Shown here: piece by piece, positions 1-12,017 of the stretch | Layout: each line of letters opens with the position of its first letter | Position numbering within the stretch: position 1 is the first letter of the stretch | NCBI GenBank assembly: GCA_001599915.1 | Contig: BCIG01000006.1 | Coordinates: forward strand, 186,001 to 250,000 | DNA: 64,000 nt | From: Symbiotaphrina buchneri | Taxonomy: Eukaryota > Ascomycota > Symbiotaphrinales > Symbiotaphrinaceae | Direction: 5' to 3' | Position numbers and translations under genes: made by a program | Notes under the pieces: generated by a model | Database searches by the model: none | What the model was told of the DNA's origin: nothing | What the model saw: the letters and a program-made list of their open reading frames with translations, nothing else

Positions 1-366
1 GAATACGAATTGACCGCTCTGAACGACGATGCAGGCCCTGCCCGGTAGATCAGAGAGAGGAGCATCATATTTCCGACTAGATTCCTATACGCCCCGATCA
101 AACACGCTCGACCCTTTATCTTGAATATACTTTACTACCCAGAGTAGGAACTACTTTCAGCAGTGAACCGGAAGCTCTCTTTGTCTGGCCGCCCAGAATG
201 CAGGGAAAGCATAGGCACACATGGGTGTCACCAGAAAAAGACCCGTATGATGGATAAGACGCGTTCACTACACATATACCGGCCATACTTGGCCGGGGTT
301 GACTGGCCTTGTGTGTACTGCGCTGAATTGCAAATCAAAAAATGCGAACGACAAGTTCCGTCACGT

Positions 367-1000
367 TCATGTACATTCCCAGCTCTCAACCTCTCGACCG
401 CCCAAGGACCAATGCTCGCCACCTTCCTGAAAATGAACCAAGCCATCCGCCATCGTGAACCACACAGGGTCTCTTCCCGAGCTGTGCTTCGCCTCCAGAC
501 CCGTGGCGATCACATTGCTATCGTCGACCGTGTGCACAGGGTGCGCAAAGCAGATAATTGAGGAGGCCGCGCCGTACTCTTTGATCTTTTCTGCCGAGGA
601 GGTCGCGGCATAGTTGACAGCGTTTATACGAGCTGTCAAAGGATGTTGGGGAAGCCCAGCACCTGGAGTTATAAGTCAACGATCTCTGGGCCACGGCTCT
701 TGATGATGACTTACGAGCAGTCAGCCGGTAATGCAGTGGCATCTCGATTGTGTGTTCCCGGGGGAGCACGCTGTAGTTGTCGGTCAAAGACAGGCTGACT
801 GTGACGTCCGGTCGACCGATTGATATCTGCTCGTCATTGCTGCCTGCTTCAGGACTGAGCAGCTCTTGTGACGATGGTGCGGCCAGTCTTTGCAATGACG
901 GTACAAGGTATGACGACTGAGACAGCAGAGGACTCGCCCATGTGCAAGATATCAGAAGGATGACGATAGTCAGCCAAGGAAATAGCGGAGATGGATACAT
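367..1000 (-). CDS. small secreted protein, unknown function
   Basis: Coding exons 1000-715 and 662-367 (minus strand), joined by a 52-base GT-AG intron (gtaagt donor), give 193 residues. The N-terminus has a textbook signal peptide: residues 1-24 read MYPSPLFPWLTIVILLISCT, a short polar start and a long hydrophobic run, with likely cleavage near WA-SP. The mature part is polar and has few cysteines, so it is not a typical disulphide-rich effector, and it has no membrane segment after the signal. I do not recognise the family. It probably leaves through the ER, and the sequence gives no substrate. Both exons keep one frame across the intron, which supports a real gene. It lies at the window edge, 0.7 kb from COG5 and divergent to it. 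Confidence 0.55.
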
Positions 1001-1716
1001 GGTGGCTGCTACGGCGGGAGTTCTGTCAAGGGACCTTGGGACGACAACTTGCGCAAAGAGTGTAATGAAGCGTATCCAAACCGTTGCAGTCTACTCAATA
1101 CGAGATTCTCTCGAGATACAATGGGAGATGTTGGCTTTATTGCTTCACCATCCCCGTCCAGAGCTCATTTCACTACCGATGGCTGCATTGTTACCGGCAA
1201 CCCCTGGGTTACCTCTTCTTGCTTTTCTGCGTTCTTGAAGTCTTGGAGAGCTCTTGGAGAGCCGAAATGGCCGCAATGGAAGCCGGCCCGTAGACCCCTT
1301 ACTTTGACATGGGAATGCAAAGACCTCATTCCCTTGCCCTCACATTCCCTAGTATAACTGCGCCAGACCAAAATGCGGAGTTGGCTTGAGCTTAAAAGCA
1401 AGTGTAAAGGACTGCCGCGGTAAAAGGAGCAAAATTAAGGTCCAGGGGCCTGTAAGGGGGCCCCCTGGCAGAAAGCTTGGCGTGGCTCCAACACGCGACG
1501 CGGCACCGACTTTCGTATTCGTGCCGCATTTCGCATACGGAACTACTTTGGGCATTCGCTGACCGACCTACCCGTCCCTGGTTCCTGACATCGTCGATGA
1601 TTCCATTCCCCTTGCGCACTCACCTGATTCATCCCATCCAGCGCCGCGATCGGTAAGGCATGGCGCTGTGCATGGCAGTGCATGCACCCTGCTTTTGTTC
1701 CTAACCGTCATTCGCA
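1001..1716. other. intergenic spacer, likely divergent promoter
   Basis: This gap separates the starts of two divergent genes, the secreted protein and COG5. It includes a pyrimidine-rich stretch before the COG5 start. Several overlapping open frames exist on both strands, but none looks like a known protein or has good splice sites. Confidence 0.5.
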
Positions 1717-3114
1717 ATGGCCGGAGCAGCCAATGCCTCGGAGCCGTCCTACATCGACTATGAGCTGTTCCTCGACCCCTCCTTCTCCCCGCAAGCTTTC
1801 GCAAACAGCTTGGTCCTCTCCACCAACAATGCCTCAGACACGCCATTGGATCTTTCGACACCGCTGTCGAAGGTCCTCTTCGATGTGCAGGAAATCGATG
1901 GACACATTGACAATCTGACCATCAAGTCCGCGCTACCCCTCTTGACCCACACAAGGGACACCACTGAGGCTGGTCAGAGGGTACTAAAAGAAGTCGAGGC
2001 GCAAGTGCAGGGCTTGACAGAGGCGTATCGGCGCCTAGAGAAGGAAGTCGTTCACCGATGGGAAGCTGCGGACGAGGTACGCCTTGTCACTGAGAGGTTA
2101 TGGAGGACGGTCAAGCTGGGAAGAGCCGTGAGCCGGTGCCTGTTGCTTGGGCGGCAATTGGAGCTGCAGATGCTTGAGATGACTGGGAGTGGCGCTGGAT
2201 CGGATGCTAAGAGGGAGGACCACAGGGCAATGGTCAGGGCAGCGAACACATTACTAGGGCTCCGGCAACTGCTTGCGGCGTCGGCGCCTGGCGAAGAAGG
2301 GGAAGGTCTGCATCGAGTCACTGTGGTCAACACACTCATGACGGACCTTGTCCAACCATCCGAGAGAAACCTTCGGACCAAGGCGCAACAGATCGTGCGC
2401 GAGTTCTCCATGTCCTTCCTATCGCCCTCCACAACAGCCGACTCACACCATGCGTCCGGCATCCCATCCAACGCATCAACATACGCGCAGACGGAAGACA
2501 CCAAGTCTCGTTCTATATCCGCGCTGAACACGCTATACTTACTCTCACCGACTCCCAGTTCCCAGTCCCTTTCGGACTTTGATCCCGTCCTCCTCCTCGC
2601 GGCTCTTCAGACCTACCTGCAGACCTGCCTAACCTCCTCGATCGCATCCCTCTCTCGCGCTCTCGCCACGCTCCCCACCCTCGACCGCACCCTGGTCGAA
2701 GTCTCGGCCCGATGCCAGAACATCGTCGCCTTGGAATCCCTTCTTGAAAGCACACGACCACCGCCTCACCCTCTGCTAGCGGGCGAGCGTCCCGGCAGCG
2801 CCAAGGACACGACTTATTTAAGCCTGCTGCTCCAAGCCCTCGACACCGCTTCACTCCCGTCCTATTTCTGGCGGTCTCTGGCAGGCGGCCTGGGTGACCG
2901 AGTCAAAGAGATCCTGCAAAAGGGCGGCGTCTCGGCCAGGACGCTGCGCACTAATCGCGACAGAGTCAGGGATTCCATCAGGGAGTGCGTCCTCAGGGGC
3001 TCCGAGGCACCGGCTGGTTCGGTCGCCCGAGGAGCCGAGGGCCAAAAGACCAAGAACTGGGAGAGGGAGGCTGCGGTCATGGTTGGGGCTATTGTCGGGC
3101 CGTTGCAGCGGTGA
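1717..3114 (+). CDS. COG5: conserved oligomeric Golgi complex subunit 5
   Basis: A single exon of 465 residues. Cog5 belongs to lobe B of the eight-subunit COG tether, which captures retrograde vesicles at the Golgi. The recognisable part is the N-terminal family segment, residues about 10-160: a YELFLDPSFSPQAFANSLVL stretch, then LSKVLFDVQEIDGHI and a long heptad-rich helix (LLTHTRDTTEAGQRVLKEVE) expected to form the coiled coil used in COG assembly. Length is near that of other fungal Cog5 proteins (about 400-470 residues), much shorter than the animal protein. The first ATG follows a pyrimidine-rich leader, and no upstream in-frame ATG competes. The rest is helical with no further motif. 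It is convergent with the trehalose synthase gene, 320 bases away. Confidence 0.85.
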   Translation: MAGAANASEPSYIDYELFLDPSFSPQAFANSLVLSTNNASDTPLDLSTPLSKVLFDVQEIDGHIDNLTIKSALPLLTHTRDTTEAGQRVLKEVEAQVQGLTEAYRRLEKEVVHRWEAADEVRLVTERLWRTVKLGRAVSRCLLLGRQLELQMLEMTGSGAGSDAKREDHRAMVRAANTLLGLRQLLAASAPGEEGEGLHRVTVVNTLMTDLVQPSERNLRTKAQQIVREFSMSFLSPSTTADSHHASGIPSNASTYAQTEDTKSRSISALNTLYLLSPTPSSQSLSDFDPVLLLAALQTYLQTCLTSSIASLSRALATLPTLDRTLVEVSARCQNIVALESLLESTRPPPHPLLAGERPGSAKDTTYLSLLLQALDTASLPSYFWRSLAGGLGDRVKEILQKGGVSARTLRTNRDRVRDSIRECVLRGSEAPAGSVARGAEGQKTKNWEREAAVMVGAIVGPLQR

Positions 3115-3435
3115 GGTCAGCTCACTATATTTACGTTGGGATATAGGGAACAGGTCCTCTACATCTCATCTGAAGATGGACATTCAAGATGCCAGCGATT
3201 TTGAGCTCGCAGTCCTTTTGAGCCATGCAACAGCTTTTCCTTCATGACTCGACTTCGGTCTTGAATAGACCCTATCAGAGACCCTATCTATAGCATAGCA
3301 TCTAGCCAGGAATAATGGAAAAGTTCATGCTGTCCCATTGGCAATCTTTCCCTGCGAGTGGACGCGCCCCTTTACGCCAAATGTTGCAATTGGAATACAA
3401 TGTCTGAATGCAAGCTCCTCGCTCTCTCCAGCGGC
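3115..3435. other. convergent 3' spacer
   Basis: The shared 3' region of COG5 (+) and TPS1 (-). I see no gene or clear repeat in it. Confidence 0.5.
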
Positions 3436-5199
3436 CTAACTCGAGGGGGCCTTGGCTTCTCCGTCTTCCTTCGCGCCGCCAGGCGTTTCGCGCCGGCTTT
3501 GCTGCAGCTTCTTCTCAGCCTGGTTGGAGATCCGAGTGAGCTCGCTCACGAACGACTTGCCCCAGAATGCACTGCAGAGATGGGGGTCAGTCATGTTTAC
3601 GAAGATCACCCCTTGATATGCCGTGACTGGTACATACCTGGTGTACTTGTTGACGTATTTGCTCAATTTCTGGTAGTTAGCAGCACGTTGCTCATCGCCC
3701 ATCGTCACAGCATCGTGAATAGCTCCCGCCAATTCCTCGATATTCCAAGGGTTCACGATCAAGCTGCCGTTCAAGCTCTGCGCTGCACCTGCGAATTCTG
3801 ATAGAACCATGACACCGTGCCGTTTCTCTTGGCAAGCGATGTACTCGTAAGACACGAGGTTCATGCCATCCCGAGTGGAAGAGACAAGGCAGACGTCGGA
3901 AACGGCGTAGAGCGCGAGGAGCTCGTCGAAAGCCACGGACTTGTGCATGAAATGGATAGGCATGAATTCAATGGTACCTTTTGGAGCAATGAGCAAATAA
4001 CCAAAAGGGATTGGGAGATGTCTACCCACCGAATTTGCCATTAATACGCCCAACCAGTTCGTTCACCACGGCTCGTAGATTCTGGTACTCTTCCACATCT
4101 TGCCGGCTGGGCACAGCCACCTGTACTAGCACGACTTTCCCTATCCATTCGGGATGCTCCGTAAGGAAGACCTCCAGTGCATGCAGCTTCTGCGGCACGC
4201 CCTTGATGTAATCCAGTCTGTCAACCCCGACCATCAACTTTACGCCCTGGAACTTTCGCTCAAGCGATGCAATTCGTTCCTGGACTTTAGGTTTCTTGAG
4301 GCCTTCTGTGAATTTTTCGGGGTCAATGCCGATTGGGAATGCGCCAACCGTGACAGCCTTTCCTTGGAACTCGACCCCATTCGGTGTGGTGGGAAGTCCA
4401 CTATGAAGCGTTCAGCACCTAACCACGAAGAAGACCAAGCACGATCAAAAACTTACAGAATTCTAGAGCAACTGCTCAAGAAATGCCTCGCGTAGTCGTA
4501 GGTATGGAACCCTACCAGATCTGAGTGGAGGACGCCTAGAAGGATCTCATTCCGAACAGGCAGAATTCTGTAGATCTCGCTGCTGGGAAACGGTGTATGC
4601 AGGAAGAAGCCAATCTTGACGTTTTGCTTGCTATCCCCAATCTCTTCGCGAAGCATTGCTGGTAGCAGCATCAGATGGTAGTCGTGTACCCAGACCAAGT
4701 CCCCATCGTTTACTCGTTTCGCAATGGCTTTCGCGAACAAGCGATTTGTCTCACGATAGGCGTTCCAAGCAGCCTCATCGAAGATAATCTCACCAGGGTG
4801 GTAGTGGAAGAGGGGCCAGAGGATCGAGTCTGCAAAACAGTGAGTACATCTCACTTGATCTTAATGGCCGAGAAGGGATCACTACATACTGGAAAAGCCA
4901 TTGTAATGCCTGTCCGCTAGCTCATCGTCAATGTAGATAGGGATGGCGTTATATTCGTCCTTCAACCTCTTATTGACATGGCTGATTTCCTCTTCTGGTA
5001 CCTCAAGACCAGGCCAGCCATACCATTGGAATGTTGTGGCTTTGGAAAGACCGCTCAAACCAGTGACCAGGCCACCGGAGGACATGGAGAAGTCATATCT
5101 GCCATCTTCCGATCGCTTGATGGTGATAGGCAGACGGTTGGAAACCAGGAGCAACCTGGAATCCTCTTTCATAATAGGCTCGGGATCGGCGGAAGGCAT
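3436..5199 (-). CDS. TPS1: alpha,alpha-trehalose-phosphate synthase (UDP-forming)
   Basis: Five exons on the minus strand: 5199-4890, 4829-4457, 4400-4030, 3977-3638 and 3571-3436, giving 509 residues. It is a GT20 retaining glycosyltransferase that makes trehalose-6-phosphate from UDP-glucose and glucose-6-phosphate in the cytosol, the first step of trehalose synthesis for stress protection. Visible hallmarks are SNRLPIT near residue 20, SSGGLVTGL (40-48), HYHPGE then HDYHLML (152-158), GVDRLDYIKG (286-295) and the donor-site motif DGMNLVSYEY (388-397). Length matches the catalytic Tps1 subunit, with no phosphatase domain as in Tps2. The C-terminal tail is short and rich in Lys, Glu and Ala. 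All splice junctions restore one frame. The 5' leader upstream of the ATG has no upstream ATG for at least 350 bases, so simple cap scanning should reach this start. Confidence 0.95.
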
Positions 5200-6140
5200 T
5201 GTGTACTGTAGAATGGAGGAGCCCTTGAAGGCTCTTCGAATGCGTCGCCGACGGTGATGCTGTGCTTGGTTGCACGAGTGGGCGGTGCTGTGACGGCAGT
5301 GAGATCAGATGTTGAGCGGGGTCCAAACGTCAGATTAGCTCCGTCCAGTAACGAAGCCGCAAATGCTTCCAGTGGGCAGGTACGGTGTGTGGATAGGACA
5401 GCGACAGCGGCCCTTGTACTGAAAGCTGTTGGCAGAGAAAGATTTGGGCAAGAAGAGGGGAAAAGGCGTTATTGGTGTTTGGGCGGGAGAGTAGCTGGAA
5501 AGGGAATTTGAGAATGGGATGGAAGACGGGATAAAGATGTGGCTAGTGCTGGACTTTCGATTGGCTTCTTGTGAGTCTTGGTGACAGACAACTGACGTGG
5601 TGGTGCCTTTTTTCAACTGGGTCTAACTGGCTGGGACCCGCTAGGACGGGGGATTTCCCCTACGAGCTACGAATACGGGTTACCTTAGAGAGAGCAATGC
5701 CATTCTACGAAGCAATAGTGAACAAAGCAGGCACTCTCTTGATGGAGAAAGGAAAGGGCCATCGATGGCTGAAGTAAGTCTCCTGTTTTGTAAGGCGCAA
5801 GGTGTCTACTTCGTACCGTTATCTTCTTTCTGCAGTGACCAAATCAGTCCCGGTTTCCAAACTTGGCGGTTTCTTTTCCCCCCATCCATGCACCGCTGCG
5901 CGGTGTGCTGCAGTCACTACGTAAATTTGGCAATCACCCGCGAAATAAGAGAAATAAGGTCGAGGCTAACATCCGCTAAAGCGAACCCCCGGTCCTTTCT
6001 GAGCTAAACGGGCCACTGGCACCAACACGCCTCGACTCTTCCCGCTTGTCGCATCTCCGCATCAGACGCGTCCATTGTCAGGGTCCATCAACCAGACCAA
6101 TTGCAGTTCGCATAGACCCCAGAATACAAGTTTATTCGGA
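5200..6140. other. divergent promoter region between TPS1 and the HIRIP3-like gene
   Basis: A 940-base spacer between two outward-facing starts. It carries the STRE-like pentamers noted separately. No convincing coding frame was seen. Confidence 0.5.
5456..5661. promoter_or_regulatory. two STRE-like pentamers upstream of TPS1
   Basis: AGGGG at 5456-5460 and CCCCT at 5657-5661 lie 260 and 460 bases upstream of the TPS1 start. The stress response element core AGGGG/CCCCT is bound by Msn2/4-type or SebA-type factors, and trehalose synthase genes are classic targets. Five-base motifs occur often by chance, so this is a suggestion only. Confidence 0.25.
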
Positions 6141-7340
6141 ATGGCAGCATCGGATTCTGACGACGCAGGCCCCTCAAACAATGAGATCAGAAACGCCCTT
6201 CGCGACGTCGTCCGAGAGGAGTTCGCGACCGGTGATGCGTCGCAGCTGTCTCTCAATGCAGTCCGCACGGCCGTGGAGGAGAACCTCGGTCTCAAGCGTG
6301 GATTTCTCAGAGAGAGTGCAGAATGGAAACGGAGGAGCAAAGAGATCGTGACGGCTGAGTTTGTGAGCTGATGCAGTCGGAGAATCCTGCATCTAATCCA
6401 CTGACTTCGTATGAAGGACGCTCAGGCTGCTGCGCAAGAGGGCGAGGAGGAAGCCGCAGAGGACGTACATAAAGCTGACGTCGGCCCAGAGCCGGCGTCA
6501 TCGCAAAAGGGCAAATTGTCAAATGGGGTGAGCCGAGGTACGAAGAGGGCTTCACCGCAAGAAAATTCAGGAGCGCAGGCGTCTAAGCGCCGGAAGAACG
6601 TGAAGGCAGCAGAGCCGGAGACCGAGAGTGATGCTGTATCGGAGCGAAGTCCTAGCTCTGCGGAGGAATTTACGGAGGATAGCTTGTCATCGGCAGATGA
6701 GAAGAAAAGACCTGCATCAGCACGGCAGAAACAAGCGGCGGCCAAGCCGAGTGGGTCAGAAGATGAATTGTCGGACCAGGAGGAAGCTACAAATCCAAAG
6801 TCCAATGGTCAATCTGGAGAGAAATCTGAGGACATACCAAATTCTGACGGCGAGATGTCTGTAGTTCTCGATGAGGAGCCTGTCAAGAAGAAAAAGAGGC
6901 AGAAATCTACATCGGCTCCGCCCCCGAAAAGCGCCTCGTCTGGGAAGGGTAAAGGCAGGTCTGCTACCCCCAAAGGAGATACCGGATTAGATCCCCAGGA
7001 AGCAGAAATCAAGCGCCTGCAATCGTGGCTTCTGAAATGCGGTATACGCAAACTATGGCACAGAGAGCTTGCTCCATATGACACTCCAGCGGCGAAAATT
7101 CGACATCTGAAAACAATGCTGAAGGATGCAGGCATGGAAGGAAGATTCTCCGCCGAGAAAGCACGGCAAATAAAGGAGGAGAGGGAATTGAAGGCGGAGC
7201 TTGAAGCGGTACAGGAGGGAGCCAAGCTGTGGGGGCAGAGTGCCGATGAAGATGACAAGAGCGGACGTCCTAAAAGAAGGCTTGCCAAAGGTTTACAAGA
7301 TCTGGACTTCTTAGGGGACGATGGAGAAGAGACAGATTAG
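6141..7340 (+). CDS. HIRIP3-like protein with DEK C-terminal domain
   Basis: Exons 6141-6362 and 6417-7340 give 381 residues. The first exon encodes a DEK-C fold (about residues 10-72) with the pattern EIRNALRDVVREEF, then LSLNAVRTAVEENLGLKRGF, a winged-helix-like module known from DEK and chitin synthases. Residues about 90-280 are disordered, acidic and Ser/Lys-rich, with a KKKKRQKS basic patch that could be a nuclear signal. The C-terminus, from about 280 to 350, has EIKRLQSWLLKCGIRKLWHR and LKTMLKDAGMEGRFS, which resembles the conserved region of HIRA-interacting protein 3. That family binds H2A-H2B histones, so a nuclear histone-chaperone or chromatin role is likely. The end is acidic (LGDDGEETD). 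Identification of both domains is by eye, and the histone link is inferred from the family. Confidence 0.7.
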
Positions 7341-8308
7341 TGTGGAGTGGGTAATGACGATCGATCAAAGCTCCGGGCCCTATCGAGGAAGGACCTGCGC
7401 TTAGCCAGCGGGGTTACTCCAAGGACTTGCCTTGCGGCGGGAGGCAATGCACGGAAGGATTAGAGCTGCAGGCACCAGATGTCATTGCTTGCTACCTAGC
7501 TTGTGATGAACCCCTTCGGAGGCCGCCCTGCTGTCATCCTCTGCGCTATCAGGCTGAACGCTGCAACTGAAGACATGAAGAGGACCAAATTATAAAACTT
7601 ACGAGTCAGTACAAGTCAGTACAAAAGCTTTATAGATTCGTAGGTGTATATCTCGGAAAACCTACTGCCGTCCGAGAATAAACACTTTCTTCGGCTTCTG
7701 TTCGTGACTCGACGAATAGTCGCCTGAGGTTTGGTAGATTAAGTGGCTGTAGATTGTTTGTTTCAGTAATGATAGGTCCCACCCCTGCGCTCTATCCACT
7801 CACCATGATGTGGTCGAATTTCAGCCACAAACCGCTAGAATTGTTCACATAGGCACTGATATTGCTGAGCTTGAGATATTCTGGGTTGGTATTGTGCTGT
7901 TGATGACCTCCAGGTAGTCGGATACTTTTAGACCCTCCTCGTGAGCGCAACGCGCCAGTTAGCGTCATTTGGCGAGCAATTGACTGGGAAAGTCAGCAAT
8001 CTACAACCACCAGGGGCACTTTTGGGGGCGGTACCAAGTACCAGTTCAGGCACACATGAACAATCAACAGTGAACAGATAATTTGGGAGACTGAGGCACG
8101 ACAGTGACAGTGACAGTGAGAGGGCCACCGCATCCTTCCGCAAGAGGCCAGGTAGCCAAAGTCGTCTACACGCACACCTACACCTTGAGCTCTACATGAA
8201 CTAGACCCTGGCGGGCAACATAGACATCATAAGGCATCCGCCTTACAAAACTCATCAAAGGAGAGACGTCTAGCAACTGGCTCGCCGCTTCGGCGGCAGG
8301 GAGATACG
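7341..8308. other. intergenic spacer with short tandem repeats
   Basis: Spacer before the AP-1 gene. It holds a direct repeat AGTCAGTACA twice (7604-7623) and GACAGT three times (8100-8117). No coding region was recognised. Confidence 0.5.
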
Positions 8309-10898
8309 ATGGCCGTCAACAGGATACGCGGCGCCTTCACTGTGCCTAAGAAAGGAGAGACATTCGAGTTGAGGGCCGGTTTAGTGTATGGAATTCCTCC
8401 CGCCTTTGTTTGTCTTATCGTTGTGAAGTCCTATGCTGATTGAAGAATCTATAGATCGCAATATGCCTACGAAAGGTACATGCATACCGGATGCGAGCTT
8501 GATAATGGCGCTGACCGAATATCAGGAAGGAAGCGATACAGAAGACCATCATGGCCATGACCCTGGGCAAAGATGTGTCGGCACTCTTCCCAGACGTGCT
8601 CAAGAACATTGCTACCTCCGACCTGGACCAAAAGAAGCTGGTATACCTTTATCTAATGTATGTCTCCTATGCCTGAAGACGGGACCATATGCTTACAGTC
8701 ACCCTAGGAACTACGCAAAATCTCACCCCGACCTCTGCATTCTCGCCGTGAATACTTTTGTTCAAGATTCTGAAGATCCAAATCCACTCATTCGTGCGCT
8801 GGCAATAAGGACAATGGGTTGTATTCGGGTGGATAAGATGGTTGACTACATGGAGGAACCATTACGGAAAACACTCAAGGACGAGTCACCATACGTTCGA
8901 AAGACTGCGGCAATATGTGTCGCCAAGCTGTTCGACCTCAACCCGGCAATGTGCCTAGAGAATGGCTTTTTGGAGACGTTGCAGGGGCTGATTGGGGACC
9001 CCAACCCGATGGTTGTGGCCAACTCGGTGACAGCGTTGGCCGAAATCACCGAATCAGCACCCGAGACAAGAGCACTTCAGGTCACTCCTCAAACGCTAAA
9101 GAAGCTGTTGATGGCACTCAACGAATGCACAGAATGGGGTCGTGTCACGATCCTTACTACATTGGCAGATTATAAGGCAACGGATGTCAAGGAGGCCGAA
9201 CATATCTGCGAACGAGTGTCGCCTCAGTTCCAGCATGTAAATCCCAGTGTTGTTCTAGCAGCGGTCAAGGTGGTGTTCCTTCACATGAAGAAGGTCAATC
9301 AGGATCTTGCGCGGCAGTATTTGCGGAAGATGGCGCCGCCGCTCGGTAAGTGCGAACAACCTCGGTTATCGTGAAGAGTTCTAACTTCTTCAGTGACGCT
9401 CGTCTCATCTGCGCCCGAGGTGCAGTATGTTGCGCTCAGGAACATCGATCTCCTTTTACAGAAACAACCTGATATCCTCAGTAAGGAATTACGGGTATTC
9501 TTCTGCAAATACAATGATCCACCATATGTCAAATTGGAGAAGCTGGAAATTATGGTCCGAATTGCCAATGAGAAGAACGTCGACCAATTACTTGCAGAAC
9601 TCAAGGAATATGCATTGGAGGTGGATGTGGATTTCGTACGCCGAGCCGTCAGAGCCATCGGTCAGACCGCTATCAAGATTGAAAATGCAAGCGAGAAGTG
9701 CGTCAACACGCTATTGGATTTGATAGCGACCAAAGTCAACTACGTGGTTCAAGAGGCGGTGATAGTCATCAAGGATATCTTGAGAAAATGCCCTGGATAC
9801 GAAGGCATAATACCTACGCTCTGCAAGTGCATTGATGAACTGGACGAACCAAACGCAAGGGGCTCCTTGATTTGGATTGTGGGGGAATATGCCGAGAAAA
9901 TAAACAACGCCGGTGAAATCCTTGCAGAATTTGTGGACAGTTTCAACGAAGAGTTCACTCAGGTAGGCATCATGCTTCGTCCACTTGCAGGAGGATGCGG
10001 CTGACAGCTTTAGACCCAACTTCAAATCTTGACTGCTGTGGTCAAGCTCTTTCTGAAGAAGCCGGAACAGTCTCAATCTCTGGTGACTAAGGTCTTACAA
10101 GCATCAACCTCTCAAAACGATAATCCAGACATTAGAGATCGAGCATACGTTTACTGGCGGCTGTTATCCAGTGATCCCCAGGTTGCAAAGGTACGTGAAA
10201 CCTAGTGCACTAGGATGTCGGATATCGGATGCTGATATTCTCCAAGAACATTGTTCTATCGGAAAAGCCCCCAATCACAACCACCATACAATCCCTACCC
10301 CCTGCATTATTGGATCAGCTTCTGCAAGAATTATCAACGCTGGCTTCGGTGTATCACAAGCCGCCCGAGACTTTCGCAGGGCAAGGCAGGTTTGGAGCTG
10401 ACGCCGTGCAAAAGGCTGCTATCGAGTAAGTAACTTTGAACCATTTCGTGGCAGCATGGCTCATAGTGATGCAGGGAACAAATGCAAAATGCTAGGGAGA
10501 ACCCCATTGCGGCAGCGGCGGCGGCTGCTGCTGTTCTGGGAGGACCTACGCCTACGCAAAACAACGCCGAGAACTTGCTGGATATCGATTTCGATGGTGC
10601 AGCACCTGCCTCGACACAAGAAAGTCTAGCGCCCGGAACTTCTGGCTTGGAAGGCCTAGCTGGGACACCTCAGCGGGTCATGTCCCCTGAAATGCCAACA
10701 AACGGTCCTGGCCCGGGTAACAATATGGACGATCTGATGGGTGTGTTTGGACAAGGATCGCAACCACCCAACGGAGGTCAGGATGTGATGCAACAGTTCG
10801 CAGGGTTGGATCTGAGCGGAGCGAGTCAGCCGCCACCACCTCAGCAGCAACTTGGCGGACAGAAAAAGAATAACGAGGACATTCTTGGGTTGTTCTAG
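8309..10898 (+). CDS. APL2: AP-1 adaptor complex subunit beta (beta-adaptin)
   Basis: Eight exons: 8309-8385, 8455-8475, 8526-8657, 8708-9345, 9394-9962, 10014-10190, 10247-10425 and 10475-10898, giving 738 residues. It is the large beta chain of a clathrin adaptor that sorts cargo between the trans-Golgi and endosomes. The N-terminus [15 protein letters not shown] and the adaptin trunk ([59 protein letters not shown]) are diagnostic HEAT-type helices. The trunk ends near residue 590 with [16 protein letters not shown] low-complexity hinge follows with a poly-Ala run and NLLDIDFDG, a clathrin-box-like segment. The large animal appendage domain is absent and the tail is short and Gln/Pro-rich, as usual in filamentous fungi. 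The second exon is only 21 bases. AP-1 is preferred over AP-2 because of this trunk wording and tail. Confidence 0.93.
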
Positions 10899-11189
10899 AG
10901 GGAGTCTGAATTGAAGCAGATGCATTACCGGATGAAAATTGCCGGATGGGAAGCATGTATGTGCACAGCGTAATATAAATGCATAAGACTCGACCATGAA
11001 GATGCTGGCAGCCCATCAAGGCGACGCCCAGTAAGATGACGTGTCCATATCCTGATTCCGCTCTATCACAAATGATTGAACGCCTTGCAAAATTTTGATC
11101 ACCCAAGCACCACAAATGGCGCACAATCCGCCCAAACGCTTGGATTCATCTTCCATTGTGGTCACTTCCCGCCCCACCTCTTCCCGCCC

Positions 11190-11627
11190 TCATGATGGGA
11201 TTTCGGCCTTGGCTTCTTCCGCCTTCTCCGCAGGATTCTTCTTGGCCCACTCCGCCGGCGTAAAACACTTTGGCGTCCAAGCATGTATAGCCGCGATCTC
11301 GCTCTTCAGCGCCGCATTTACCAGCCGATGTCGAGCCAGCGTCATCTTCTTCTCGAATTTGGGCGATACCACTATGGCCTCGAAAGCCTGGCCGCAGCCA
11401 CCTAATATGCACATCGATTGTCAATCAGGTTGAATCGGAAACATTAACGGAGAGCAAGCATGGTCCAGAGGCAAGAGGAGAAGAGGGCAATGCGACCCAC
11501 CTGACATGTCCTCGATGTCGACATACTCGGCGTCGAGTTCACGCACGAGCGTCTGCTTCAGAGACTCTGGCGTGATGCCCGTCGAGGCGGCGTTGAGGGC
11601 CGCTTCCGTGTCTGTTCGCGCGCTCAT
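11190..11627 (-). CDS. BolA-like protein
   Basis: Exons 11627-11501 and 11401-11190 (minus) give 112 residues. BolA proteins pair with monothiol glutaredoxins and take part in Fe-S cluster trafficking or iron sensing. The fold is visible as [10 protein letters not shown], then [40 protein letters not shown] and [20 protein letters not shown]. The SGGCGQAF segment has a cysteine in the loop where the BolA2/3 class keeps its cluster ligand, and the invariant C-terminal His is in AIHAW. It has no clear mitochondrial presequence, which favours the cytosolic class (Fra2-like). The tail after the domain, [17 protein letters not shown], is charged. It is divergent to NIF3 with a 390-base shared promoter. 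Confidence 0.85.
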
Positions 11628-12017
11628 CGCCCCTTCCAGCTCCTGCTCTTGTTGATAGAGTTGTTGGAGAGACTTTCGCTTTGGTGACTCGCAACGTTGA
11701 CAATGGCGGGGAGACGTTTGTTATCAGATCAAGGCATTTTGACAGTGACGGCGGTGGTGAGTGGTAAGAGGGGTGGGGAGGGCGAGCTAAGTCGCCCGCG
11801 CAATTAAGCTTATTTTGCAAATTGGCTAGTTGCGGGCGCTAGTGAAGTCGGGATTGTTCAAACGGCAGCATGTTAACGATACCTTATGGGATGATTGGGT
11901 TGAGTGGAAGTCCAAAAATCTCAGTCACCTCACATCAATAATTGTTGGCGGACAAGGCCAGCATTGACGGACTTCTGGATGTATAGATCGTTTCCGCGAC
12001 TGCAACGAATATCCAGG
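11628..12017. other. shared divergent promoter, BolA-like / NIF3
   Basis: A 390-base spacer between two outward-facing starts. No gene was seen. Transcription signals were not resolved. Confidence 0.45.
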
